Origin: Rhodospirillales bacterium URHD0017
GTDB lineage: Bacteria > Pseudomonadota > Alphaproteobacteria > Reyranellales > Reyranellaceae
Assembly: GCA_900110395.1 (NCBI GenBank)
Contig: FODP01000016.1
Coordinates: forward strand, 1-64,000
Length of the DNA stretch: 64,000 nt
Direction of reading: 5' to 3'
The position numbers were made by a program, and so were the translations under genes. The stretch's first letter is position 1. Every line of letters begins with the position of its first letter. Of the stretch, positions 27,358 through 35,683 are shown in pieces. The notes beneath the pieces were generated by a model. It searched no databases. It had not been told where the DNA came from and worked only from the letters and a program-made list of their open reading frames with translations.

Positions 27358-28788
27358 ATGGCTAAGAAGAAGAAAGACAAGAAGGCGAAGAGCAAGGACA
27401 AGGCCGCGAAGAAGGCCAAGGCCGCCAAGAAGCCTTCACTCAAGGTCGTGGCAAAGAAGGCCAATGGCACCGACCTGCCCAAGGTGTCGAGCAAGCCGTG
27501 GGGCAAGGACGGCAAGGCGCTCGATGGCGTGAAGATCCTCGACTTCACGCACGTCCAGTCGGGCCCAACCTGCACGCAGCTGCTGGCCTGGTTCGGCGCC
27601 GACGTGATCAAGGTCGAGCGTCCGGGCACCGGCGACATCACGCGCGGCCAGCTGCAGGACGTGCCGAACGCCGACAGCCTCTATTTCACCATGCTCAACC
27701 ACAACAAGCGGTCGATCACGCTCGATTCCAAGAGCAAGGAAGGCATGAAGGTGCTCGAGCGCCTGGTGAAGACCTGCGACGTGCTGGTCGAGAACTTCGC
27801 GCCCGGCGCGCTCGACCGCATGGGACTGACCTGGGAGCACATCCATGCGCTGAACCCGCGTATGATCGTGGCTTCGGTGAAAGGCTTCGGTCCCGGCCCC
27901 TACGAGGACTGCAAGGTCTATGAGAACGTGGCGCAGTGTGCCGGCGGTTCGGCCTCGACGACCGGCTTCCATGACGGCCTGCCGCTGGTGACCGGCGCGC
28001 AGATCGGCGACTCCGGCACCGGCCTGCACCTGGCACTGGGCATCGTGAGCGCGCTCTACCAGCGCAAGCGCACGGGCCGGGGGCAGCGCGTGCTGACGGC
28101 GATGCAGGACGGCGTGCTGAACCTCTGCCGCGTCAAGCTGCGCGACCAGCAGCGCCTCGCGCACGGGCCACTGAGGGAATACACGCAGTTCGGCCAGAAC
28201 ATCCCGTTCGGCGACGCCGTGCCGCGCGCCGGCAACGACTCCGGCGGCGGCCAGCCCGGCGTCATCCTGAAATGCAAGGGCTGGGAGACCGATCCCAACG
28301 CCTACATCTACTTCATCACCCAGGCGCCGGTGTGGGAGAAGATCTGCGACCTGATCGGCCAGCCCGACTGGAAGACCCATCCCGACTACGCCAAGCCGCC
28401 GGCCCGCCTGCCGCGGCTCAAGGAAATCTTCGAGCGCATCGAGCAGTGGACCAAGACCAAGACCAAGTTCGAGGTCATGAACGAGTGCAACGCCTTCGAC
28501 ATCCCCGTCGGTCCGATCCTGTCGATGAAGGAACTGGCCGAGGAGCCGTCGCTGCGCCACACCGGAACCGTCGTCGAGGTCGATCATCCGACGCGCGGCA
28601 AGTACCTGTCGGTCGGCAACCCGATCAAGCTCTCCGACTCGATTACCGAGGTCGAGCGCTCGCCTCTGCTGGGCGAGCACACCGACGAGATCCTCACCAA
28701 GGTGCTGAAGTTCACGCCGCGCGAGATCGCCGAGATCAAGGCGTCCGGCGCGACCGGCCAGGCACCGAAGGCCCAAGCCGCGGAGTAG
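27358..28788 (+). CDS. frc: formyl-CoA:oxalate CoA-transferase with lysine-rich N-terminal extension
   Basis: 476 residues, class III (CaiB/BaiF) CoA-transferase. It moves CoA from formyl-CoA to oxalate, feeding Oxc. From LDGVKILDFTHVQSGPTCTQ (residue 55 on) it aligns along its whole length with Oxalobacter Frc. The catalytic Asp is Asp218 in AQIGDSGTGLH, and VSVKGFGPG-type and KCKGWETDPNAYIYF segments are conserved. Two oddities: about 50 extra N-terminal residues, very rich in Lys (MAKKKKDKKAKSKDKAAKKA and on), and Gln98 where Oxalobacter has Trp48 (TRGQLQD against TRGWLQD). The sequence CGGAGACAAAGC precedes the ATG. Co-transcribed with oxc and the formyltransferase gene three bases later. 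Confidence 0.93.
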   Translation: MAKKKKDKKAKSKDKAAKKAKAAKKPSLKVVAKKANGTDLPKVSSKPWGKDGKALDGVKILDFTHVQSGPTCTQLLAWFGADVIKVERPGTGDITRGQLQDVPNADSLYFTMLNHNKRSITLDSKSKEGMKVLERLVKTCDVLVENFAPGALDRMGLTWEHIHALNPRMIVASVKGFGPGPYEDCKVYENVAQCAGGSASTTGFHDGLPLVTGAQIGDSGTGLHLALGIVSALYQRKRTGRGQRVLTAMQDGVLNLCRVKLRDQQRLAHGPLREYTQFGQNIPFGDAVPRAGNDSGGGQPGVILKCKGWETDPNAYIYFITQAPVWEKICDLIGQPDWKTHPDYAKPPARLPRLKEIFERIEQWTKTKTKFEVMNECNAFDIPVGPILSMKELAEEPSLRHTGTVVEVDHPTRGKYLSVGNPIKLSDSITEVERSPLLGEHTDEILTKVLKFTPREIAEIKASGATGQAPKAQAAE

Positions 28789-28791
28789 ATC

Positions 28792-29721
28792 ATGCGCATC
28801 GTAGTCCATGGCCAGCAGGCCTTCGGCAAGGCCGTGCTGGAAGCGCTGCTGAAGCGCGGCGAGAACATCGTCGGCGTCTACGTGGCGCCCGAGAAGCCCG
28901 GGCAGAAGGCCGATCCGCTCAAGGAGGCGGCGCTGGCGGCCAAGCTGCCGGTGTTCCAGCCCGCCTCCTACCGCAAGCCCGAAGTGTGGGAAGAGTTCAA
29001 GGCACTGAAGCCCGACCTGCAGGTCATGGCCTTCGTGACGCTGTTCGTGCCCGAGGAGTTCCTGAACATCCCGACGCTCGGCTCGATCCAGTACCACCCT
29101 TCGCTGCTACCCGCCTATCGCGGTGCCTCGGCCATCAACTGGCCGATCATCCTCGGCGAGAAGGAGACCGGTCTCTCGATCTTCTGGCCCGACAACGGTT
29201 TGGATACCGGTGACGTGCTCCTGCAGAAGAAGACGCCGATCGGTCCCAAGGACACGCTGGGCACGGTGTACTTCGATCGCCTGTTCCCGATGGGCGTGGA
29301 TGCCATGCTGGAATCGGTCGACCTGGTGAAGGCCGGCAAAGCGCCGCGCATCAAGCAGGACGAGTCGAAGGCGACCTATGAAGGCCGTGCCACGGCCGAC
29401 ATCGCTCGCATCGAGTGGGGCAAGTCGTGGCGCCAGATCGATCCGCTGATACGCGGCTGCAATCCTGCGCCCGGTGCCTGGACGACGCTCGACGGCAAGA
29501 ACCTGCAGATCTTCGACATCCAGCCCCTCCCCGCACGCGATCCCAAGGGCATCGGCGGCAAGTACGGCGAGGTGGTCGAGGTCTCCGCTGACGGCTTCAC
29601 CGTCGTCGTGCCCGACGGTCGCATCAAGGTGCTGCGTGTGAAGCCTGCCGACGGCCCGAAGGTCGGCGCCGGCGAATGGGCCTCCGCCGCCAAGCTCGCC
29701 GTCGGCGCGCGGCTGGTCTGA
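28792..29721 (+). CDS. formyltransferase like the hydrolase domain of 10-formyl-THF dehydrogenase
   Basis: 309 residues: an N-terminal formyl-transferase fold and a C-terminal Fmt-C-like domain. Motif YHPSLLPAYRGASAINWPII (from about residue 100) and GLSIFWPDNGLDTGDVLLQK resemble the N-terminal hydrolase domain of animal ALDH1L1 more than methionyl-tRNA formyltransferase. Catalytic His of YHPSLLP and Asp of LDTGD are present. The position before His, Asn in Fmt/PurN and Ile in ALDH1L1, is Gln here. Gene starts three bases after frc. In this operon it may hydrolyse 10-formyl-THF or move formyl groups between folate and CoA; that is inference. Confidence 0.82.
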   Translation: MRIVVHGQQAFGKAVLEALLKRGENIVGVYVAPEKPGQKADPLKEAALAAKLPVFQPASYRKPEVWEEFKALKPDLQVMAFVTLFVPEEFLNIPTLGSIQYHPSLLPAYRGASAINWPIILGEKETGLSIFWPDNGLDTGDVLLQKKTPIGPKDTLGTVYFDRLFPMGVDAMLESVDLVKAGKAPRIKQDESKATYEGRATADIARIEWGKSWRQIDPLIRGCNPAPGAWTTLDGKNLQIFDIQPLPARDPKGIGGKYGEVVEVSADGFTVVVPDGRIKVLRVKPADGPKVGAGEWASAAKLAVGARLV

Positions 29722-29760
29722 GCGCACGACGCGTCTCCTTCGTTCCGTCGTCTTTCTTCC

Positions 29761-29862
29761 TCCTCTCCCCCTTTGGGGGAGAGGCTGGGTGAGGGGGTGA
29801 TGCAGGAGACGATCTTAGTATTGCACCCCCTCACCTGGCCTCTCCCCCAAGGGGGGAGAGGA
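29761..29862. repeat. REP-like inverted repeat between formyltransferase and fhs
   Basis: A 38-base arm starting TCCTCTCCCCCTTTGGGGGA (29761-29798) and its near-complement ending GGGGGGAGAGGA (29824-29862) flank about 25 central bases. Each arm also contains its own smaller C/G hairpin. The pattern is that of dispersed intergenic palindromes common in GC-rich proteobacteria. In RNA it would form a long stem, possibly attenuating reading into fhs. Confidence 0.75.
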
Positions 29863-29912
29863 ACATGAGGAGTCAGGGGGAATAGAAACGTAGTTTGGGA
29901 AGGAAACGTCCG

Positions 29913-31610
29913 ATGCCCGCGTCACAGCACACTAGCCCGAAGTCCGACATCCAGATTGCCCAGGAGGCCACCAAACGTCCGATCATGGAGTTGGCCAAAG
30001 AGAAACTGGGCATCGCGCCGGAGAACCTCGATCCCTATGGCCACTACAAGGCCAAGGTCTCGATGGACTACGTCAAGTCGCTTCAGTCCAAGCCCAACGG
30101 CAAGCTGATCCTGGTATCGGCAATCTCGCCGACGCCGGCTGGTGAAGGCAAGACCACCACCACCGTCGGTCTGACCGATGCGCTGAACCACATCGGCAAG
30201 AAGGCCATGCTCTGCCTGCGCGAGCCGTCGCTCGGGCCGTCGTTCGGCATGAAAGGCGGTGCGGCGGGCGGCGGCTATGCCCAGGTCGTGCCGATGGAGG
30301 ACATCAACCTCCACTTCACCGGCGACTTCCATGCCATCGGCGCCGCCCACAACCTGCTGTCGGCGCTGATCGACAACCACATCTACTGGGGCAATGCGCT
30401 CGGCATCGACGGCCGCCGCGTCGCTTGGCGGCGCGCCATCGACATGAACGATCGCAGCCTGCGCCAGATGGTGTCGTCCCTGGGCGGCGTCGCCAACGGC
30501 TTCCCGCGCGAGGACGGCTTCGACATCACCGTGGCCTCCGAGGTCATGGCGATCTTCTGCCTGGCCAAGGACCTCGAAGACCTGAAGGCACGACTGGGCA
30601 ACATCATCGTTGCCTACACGCGCGACCGTAAGCCGGTTCGCGCATCGGACCTCAAGGCACATGGGCCGATGGCGGTGCTGCTGAAGGATGCGCTGTCGCC
30701 CAATCTGGTGCAGACGCTGGAGGGCACGCCCGCCTTCATCCATGGCGGCCCGTTCGCCAACATCGCCCACGGCTGCAACTCGGTGCTGGCCACGACCACG
30801 GCGCTGAAGCTCGCCGACTACGTCGTGACAGAAGCCGGCTTCGGCGCCGACCTGGGCGGCGAGAAGTTCATCGACATCAAGTGCCGCAAGACCGGGCTGA
30901 AGCCCGATGCCGTGGTGCTGGTGGCGACCATCCGCGCGCTCAAGATGCATGGCGGCGTGAAGAAGGAAGACCTCAAGACCGAGAACCTGAAGGCGCTCGA
31001 AGCAGGCATGACCAACCTGCAACGCCATGTCGAGAACGTGCACAAGTTCGGCCTCGTCCCAGTCGTGTCGATCAACCGCTTCAGCGCCGACAGCGACGCC
31101 GAGATTGCCCTGGTGAAGTCGGCCTGCGCCAAGCTCGGCGTCGAGGCGGTGATGGCCGACCATTGGGCCGAGGGAGGCAAGGGCGCGGCCGACGTGGCGC
31201 GCGCCGTGGTCAAGGTGATCGAAAGCGGCAAGAGCGACATGAAGCTGCTCTATCCCGACGACATGCCGCTGCTGGACAAGATCCGCACCATCGCCAAAGA
31301 GATCTATCGCGCCAGCGACATCTCCGTGCCGAAGCCGGTGCGCGACCAACTCGCCTCCTTCGAGGCTATGGGCTTCGCCAAGGTGCCGGTCTGCATCGCC
31401 AAGACCCAGTACAGCTTCTCGACCAACCCCGATGCCAAGGGCGCGCCCGACGGCCACACCGTGGCGGTGCGCGAGGTTCGCCTGTCGGCAGGAGCGGAGT
31501 TCGTGGTCGCGGTGTGCGGCGAGATCATGACCATGCCCGGCCTGCCCCGGGTGCCGGCCGCCAACAGCATCGATATCGGTCCCGACGGCAAGATTGTCGG
31601 GCTGTTCTAG
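29913..31610 (+). CDS. fhs: formate-tetrahydrofolate ligase
   Basis: 565 residues from ATG 29913 (GGGAAGGAAACG upstream; a TTG at 29895 is less likely). It makes 10-formyl-THF from formate, THF and ATP. Visible: ATP-binding loop ISPTPAGEGKTTTTVGLTDA near residue 70, REPSLGPSFGMKGGAAGGG, the EAGFGADLGGEKFIDIKCR stretch near 315, and MTMPGLPRVPAANSIDI at the end. Length matches the family (about 557). It follows the oxc-frc-formyltransferase genes and can capture the formate released from the oxalate cycle for C1 metabolism. Confidence 0.96.
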   Translation: MPASQHTSPKSDIQIAQEATKRPIMELAKEKLGIAPENLDPYGHYKAKVSMDYVKSLQSKPNGKLILVSAISPTPAGEGKTTTTVGLTDALNHIGKKAMLCLREPSLGPSFGMKGGAAGGGYAQVVPMEDINLHFTGDFHAIGAAHNLLSALIDNHIYWGNALGIDGRRVAWRRAIDMNDRSLRQMVSSLGGVANGFPREDGFDITVASEVMAIFCLAKDLEDLKARLGNIIVAYTRDRKPVRASDLKAHGPMAVLLKDALSPNLVQTLEGTPAFIHGGPFANIAHGCNSVLATTTALKLADYVVTEAGFGADLGGEKFIDIKCRKTGLKPDAVVLVATIRALKMHGGVKKEDLKTENLKALEAGMTNLQRHVENVHKFGLVPVVSINRFSADSDAEIALVKSACAKLGVEAVMADHWAEGGKGAADVARAVVKVIESGKSDMKLLYPDDMPLLDKIRTIAKEIYRASDISVPKPVRDQLASFEAMGFAKVPVCIAKTQYSFSTNPDAKGAPDGHTVAVREVRLSAGAEFVVAVCGEIMTMPGLPRVPAANSIDIGPDGKIVGLF

Positions 31611-31624
31611 GCCGCTCTCGCCTA

Positions 31625-31815
31625 GCCAGCGGCGGTCCAGGACATAGAAGACGGCCATTGCGCAAGCGATGGCACGGTCGGTCGGCGCGAGGGATTGCGC
31701 CTTGAGCAGCGCCGCCTCGGCCTCCGGACGCTGCCCGGCCTGCCAGGCGAGCGCGTAGTTGTATTGGACGCGCAGACGACCGGGCGGCAGGCGGGCGGCG
31801 TCGGAACTAAAGCCC
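31625..31815 (-). pseudogene. C-terminal remnant of a TPR protein
   Basis: On the complement, LPPGRLRVQYNYALAWQAG followed by QRPEAEAALLKAQSLAPTDR and AIACAMAVFYVLDRRWLG reads as one to two tetratricopeptide repeats, ending at a stop near 31625. No start or upstream repeats are found; upstream sequence changes character. It appears to be the tail of a decayed TPR gene. Confidence 0.4.
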
Positions 31816-31988
31816 GACGATGGTCCTTGGCGGACGATGATTGTGCGCTGCATAAAACTGAGTCGAGAAGCGCGGGATGGCTGGGACGGTGTCTGGCACT
31901 TTGCGCTCGACCTGCTTTTTCGGGATCGCGACGCGCCATGCAGTTTTGAATTCAAGCTTCGCCACAGCGCCTGGGGTGGTGCGAGGCG

Positions 31989-32424
31989 TCAAAGTCCCAC
32001 CCCCCAGCGGTATTGCACAAAAGCTCCGACGACGTCGTAGTTGTTGCCGGTGCGGGCGGAAACGCCGGTGCTTGTCGTGGGCTTCAGCGAGAAATTGGCG
32101 TTCAGCGGTAAAGCAAGCGTAGCACCGAGACGCCAGTTGCTTTGCAGGCCCTGGTTGCCCTGGCTGTCGATGGCCGTGGAACCACCAGTGAATTACTGCG
32201 CGTCGAGTGCGGCCCAGATGCCGTTGCCGAAGTCGTAAATGGCGTGAGATTGAACGGAGGCGATCGGGGCCGGCGGGGAGTCCGATGATGAGAGGGCCAA
32301 AGGCCTTGGAGGCGCCGAGTTGGGGACGCCGATCGTCGCGTTGGAATAAGCTCGCGGCTCGATATCCTGCGCTTGGGACACGGTAGCGGCGCTGAGAAGC
32401 AGACTGAGCAGAACGAACAGCCAT
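31989..32424 (-). pseudogene. decayed outer-membrane transporter (phenol MetA-pathway type)
   Basis: Pieces of one protein appear on the complement in shifting frames: a signal-peptide-like PWLFVLLSLLLSAATVSQAQ, then DIEPRAYSNATIGV, SVQSHAIYDFGNGIWAALDA, and finally LQSNWRLGATLALPL-like, TGVSARTGNNYDVVGAF and VQYRWGVGL with a stop at 31989. This order matches proteins annotated as transporter / MetA-pathway of phenol degradation, normally about 300 residues; roughly half is missing and several frameshifts are needed. It is non-functional. The fragments are recognised from memory of the family. Confidence 0.6.
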
Positions 32425-32530
32425 GGCGTTGTCGAGACAGATCAACGCCTCTGCCCAAACCCGGCCAACCGTCAAACGAGTATTCAAACGCGCGCCCAAG
32501 TTCGGCACGACGCGTGAAGAGCGTCAATCG

Positions 32531-33766
32531 TCACAAATTGGGTGGTTTGCTGGCCCAGTCGTAGCCTTGGCGGCCGCGCTGGTAGCCGTAGTCGTAGAGC
32601 GCCTTCATGTAAGGCGGATCGAACGGCTGCGGCAGCGGCGTGTTGAAGTCGCTGCCCATGGAGGCGAGATGGAAGCCGACATCGTCCCGCACACAGCTGA
32701 AGTAGATCTTGACCACGTCATTGTAACCGGCCGCCGCGGTCATGGTGGAGATCGCCCGGCCGGCGATACTCAGTGTTTTCCGCTGCACATTCGACCATTC
32801 GGCATCAAGCCGACCGTTGCGGATGATGTAGGCATCGAGCTTCAGGACCGGCAACTTCGCCTGCATGCGCTTGCGGCGATTGTTCGTCAGCGTGGCGGGA
32901 TAGAGAAAAGTCTGGGCGAAGGCCCCGCCGTCGACATGCATCTCCTGGTAGGTCTTTCCGTCGAGCGTGACGTCGATCATAGTCGGCGGAAAGGCACCGG
33001 GAATCGCGGCCGAGGCGAGCAGGACCCGGCGGATAGTGTCGGCGGCCTTGGGATGGCCGCTTTTAGCAATGGCGCCGATGTTCCAGATGACGGGCACCTG
33101 TGCGTCGAGATCGGTCGAGGCAACCAGCAGCAGGCGCCCGCCGTCGTAGGCGCGGGCGATTTCGGCCAGCATTTGCTCGTCAAGATATTGCGAGATAGTC
33201 CGGTAGAGCGGGGCGTTGTCGGCCATGGCGTCGTCCCACACCGCCGCCGTGATGAAGCGGGGGATCAGCACGTTCTTGGGTTCGAGCTGGGTGTAGACCG
33301 ACTTGAGCTTCGCGTCGTAGGCGGGACCGAGGAATGCGAACGGCGCGGTCAGCGCGCCCGTGCTGATGCCGGTGACGACTTCGAACTCGGGCCGCGTTCC
33401 CTGTTCGGTCCAACCATTCAACAATCCAGCTCCAAACGCGCCATTCTCGCCCCCACCCGAGATGGCAAGCATTTCGAGCTTTGGCAGCTCGAGCGGCGAC
33501 TTCAGGCCCTTGGCGGCTGCCAGCCGCGTAAAGGCCTGGAAGAATTCCCGCTCCAACGGTTCGGCCCCCGAGGCCGGGAAGAAGCGCTCGTTGGGAATGC
33601 CCAGCACCGTCGCCCGCTGCGCCTGGCCGGTCGGAACGGCCGGGCCGCGCTCGGGCGAAGCGCACCCCGGGACGCTCGCGGCCATCGCACCGCCGGCGGC
33701 CATGCGCAACAGCTTTCGCCGGGATGAGCTCAAAGGAGCCTGTCCTCCACTGATTTGATATTTCAT
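32531..33766 (-). CDS. patatin-like phospholipase, exported
   Basis: 411 residues from ATG 33766. The N-terminus has a basic region and hydrophobic stretch with lipobox-like end (SSSRRKLLRMAAGGAMAASV then PGCAS), so a Tat-like or lipoprotein export signal is likely. Patatin features: oxyanion loop LAISGGGENGAFGAGLLNG near residue 95, the GxSxG serine in TGISTGALTAPF, and the catalytic Asp in HVDGGAFAQ near 275. It would hydrolyse acyl lipids in the envelope. It sits among decayed genes and is itself complete. Confidence 0.87.
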   Translation of the reverse strand: MKYQISGGQAPLSSSRRKLLRMAAGGAMAASVPGCASPERGPAVPTGQAQRATVLGIPNERFFPASGAEPLEREFFQAFTRLAAAKGLKSPLELPKLEMLAISGGGENGAFGAGLLNGWTEQGTRPEFEVVTGISTGALTAPFAFLGPAYDAKLKSVYTQLEPKNVLIPRFITAAVWDDAMADNAPLYRTISQYLDEQMLAEIARAYDGGRLLLVASTDLDAQVPVIWNIGAIAKSGHPKAADTIRRVLLASAAIPGAFPPTMIDVTLDGKTYQEMHVDGGAFAQTFLYPATLTNNRRKRMQAKLPVLKLDAYIIRNGRLDAEWSNVQRKTLSIAGRAISTMTAAAGYNDVVKIYFSCVRDDVGFHLASMGSDFNTPLPQPFDPPYMKALYDYGYQRGRQGYDWASKPPNL

Positions 33767-33828
33767 GGATCGATCATCCTTGTAATGCGAGCGCATTCAT
33801 CCGTGCTTCCGCAAGCTGCGCAGATCCG

Positions 33829-34611
33829 TCAACGGCCGGGCGGAGCGCTGCTGACGACGTAGGCCACGCTGCCGCTGACATAGGCCCGGGTGAACCAGGT
33901 AGACCCACACTGGTAGAACGAGATGTCGTTGTAATTGACCGGAGCGGCGTCACAGGGAAGTACAGCAACCGCGGTTACAGTGGCGGGCTCCGCATAGACA
34001 GGAGCTGGAGCACTCGCATTGGCTGCAGCAGCGCCCACGACCGCTGCCGTTCCGACCACGATCGCGGTCGTGGCCACCGGATTCGCCGCGTAGCCATAAC
34101 CCGGCGCGGCATTGGCACGGCCGTTGTAGACATAGGCGTTGTTCGTCACATTGTTGTTCACTGTGGTCTGCCTTTGAGCGCCCGCGCCCCCAGTTCCGGC
34201 GGGTCCACCAGCTCCACCGACTCCGGCGGGTCCACCGGCCCCAACCCCGGCTCCTCCACCGGCGCCGCCCGGTCGACCGGCCCCGGCTCCGGCTCCTCCA
34301 CCGACCCCGCCCGGGCCGCCTTGTCCGGCGCCGCCTCCCGGCCGCTGTCCCGCTTGCGCACCGCCGCCTCCTGGCCTTTGCCCCCCTTGGCCCATCGAGG
34401 CACTACGGCCGCCGCCACGTCCGCCGCCCCCGAAGCTTCCTGAGCTGGCCGGACCCGACTTGGAGAATCCACCACCGCCGCCGCCGCGTCCGCCGCCTCC
34501 GCCGCCGCCACCACCACGTTGCGCGAAAGCGTCCATCGCGAGAGCCATCGCAAAAGTACAGGCCACCGTCACCGAACCAATCGTCCAGTACAAACCAGGT
34601 CGGGTGTTCAT
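33829..34611 (-). CDS. secreted glycine-rich low-complexity protein
   Basis: 260 residues. Signal peptide (WTIGSVTVACTFAMALAMDAFA) followed by Gly-rich blocks (runs of GGGGG, GGGAGAGAGRPGG, GGPAGVGGAGGPAG) to about residue 150. Then comes a QTTVNNNVTNNAYVYNGR patch, an Ala/Val-rich segment and a short cysteine-containing tail (LPCDAAPVNYNDISFYQCGS). No enzymatic domain is seen. It begins three bases after the DUF2092 gene stop, so the two are co-expressed. The tail looks like a small folded module; the Gly-rich part is likely disordered. Confidence 0.72.
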   Translation of the reverse strand: MNTRPGLYWTIGSVTVACTFAMALAMDAFAQRGGGGGGGGGRGGGGGGFSKSGPASSGSFGGGGRGGGRSASMGQGGQRPGGGGAQAGQRPGGGAGQGGPGGVGGGAGAGAGRPGGAGGGAGVGAGGPAGVGGAGGPAGTGGAGAQRQTTVNNNVTNNAYVYNGRANAAPGYGYAANPVATTAIVVGTAAVVGAAAANASAPAPVYAEPATVTAVAVLPCDAAPVNYNDISFYQCGSTWFTRAYVSGSVAYVVSSAPPGR

Positions 34612-34614
34612 GGT

Positions 34615-35430
34615 CTATTTCCCTTCGCTGGTCAGGCCGGGTTTGCCAGTCGCCGGAACCATGAACGCTACACGCTCCGTGCCGGCGGGCGGCACGAACG
34701 TGAACGACGCCGGGTCGATCTTGGGATTGAAGTTCCACTCGCTGAGCGTCGCCCGAAACTGCGGTTGCCCCGCGTCTTTCTTGTAGGTGATGACAACGCG
34801 AAGCGGCACCGGCACATCGCCGGTGGCGATCCACACCTGGAAGTCGAGATCCTCCGTTCGAGCCGCCAGGTGGTCAGTCGGTTTACCGTCGACAGTGGCG
34901 TGCTCGACCAGCGAGATTTCGCTGACCCGCTTTTGCAGTTCCTCGGCGATCGACGTCACAAGCAGAAGCGACAACGGAAGACGGGTCTGCATCTCGCTGA
35001 CGATGTAGTAGATGATCTCGTCCACGCTGCCGGGTCTGGTCAACTTGCCTAAGACCTTCTCTTTCGGGGAGAACAGCACGAGATCCTGGCCGTCGAAGCG
35101 GAGCTGGTGCTCGTCGCCGTCGGCCTCCACGTCATCGATTCGCAGCTTGTCCGGGCGGCTCAAGGTGAGTTTCCGCGTCTCGTCAAACTCGATCTTCTGT
35201 CCCGACGGTTGAACGACGTCGAAGCTGGCATCCATGGTCACGGAGAAGCTCTGTGCCTTGGCCAGGTAGTCAGCCATCCGCATGAGCAGCGCCTTGGCTT
35301 TGACCGATTCAGTCGCAGCCGAGTTCGACGGCAGCGAGGGGCTCTGCTGAGCTGCGGCTGGCGATGGGCCCGAAGCCGTCACGATGCAAACAGCCAGCAC
35401 AGTAAGAAACCGCATCATCGATTGCTCCAT
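34615..35430 (-). CDS. DUF2092-type periplasmic protein
   Basis: 271 residues from ATG 35430 (35418 is equally possible). Signal peptide (MRFLTVLAVCIVTASGPSPAAA). The mature part has the outline of DUF2092, a LolA-like beta-sheet fold: MADYLAKAQSFSVTMDASFD, then KIEFDETRKLTLSRPDKLRI, DGQDLVLFSPKEKV and VPLRVVITYKKDAG. Such proteins may bind lipid or small hydrophobic ligands. It is co-transcribed with the glycine-rich gene and divergent from a marR gene. Confidence 0.75.
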   Translation of the reverse strand: MEQSMMRFLTVLAVCIVTASGPSPAAAQQSPSLPSNSAATESVKAKALLMRMADYLAKAQSFSVTMDASFDVVQPSGQKIEFDETRKLTLSRPDKLRIDDVEADGDEHQLRFDGQDLVLFSPKEKVLGKLTRPGSVDEIIYYIVSEMQTRLPLSLLLVTSIAEELQKRVSEISLVEHATVDGKPTDHLAARTEDLDFQVWIATGDVPVPLRVVITYKKDAGQPQFRATLSEWNFNPKIDPASFTFVPPAGTERVAFMVPATGKPGLTSEGK

Positions 35431-35574
35431 TGAAGCAGTTGCAACACTCAATCCAACGAAGCACGCATCCCGTAACAGCCCTTTGCGCGGAAATGCCGAT
35501 CTCCTCGCAAAGTAACGATAGGCCTTCTGCCCTGCCGGGAGGAATTCCACAAGAGATATGTGATGTTTATATGT

Positions 35575-35593
35575 ATATTTATTATGTAAATAT
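35575..35593. promoter_or_regulatory. AT-rich palindrome in the DUF2092-marR gap
   Basis: ATATTTA (35575-35581) and TAAATAT (35587-35593) form a 19-base palindrome in a strongly AT-rich stretch (about 35550-35605) that stands out from the GC-rich surroundings. It lies between the divergent DUF2092 gene and marR, so it is a plausible MarR operator with overlapping promoters. Confidence 0.45.
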
Positions 35594-35683
35594 TTGCACT
35601 CTATCCAATACATGCGAATATCGGCGCAGCGATCGCTCAACCGCCTTCAAGAGCCGCTCAACAGTCGCGGACAATGAAACGCC

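Noticed and set aside
29922..31955. 677-codon minus-strand frame opposite fhs
   Set aside because: Antisense shadow of fhs. Only its first part (31625-31815) shows TPR-like sequence and is listed as a remnant.
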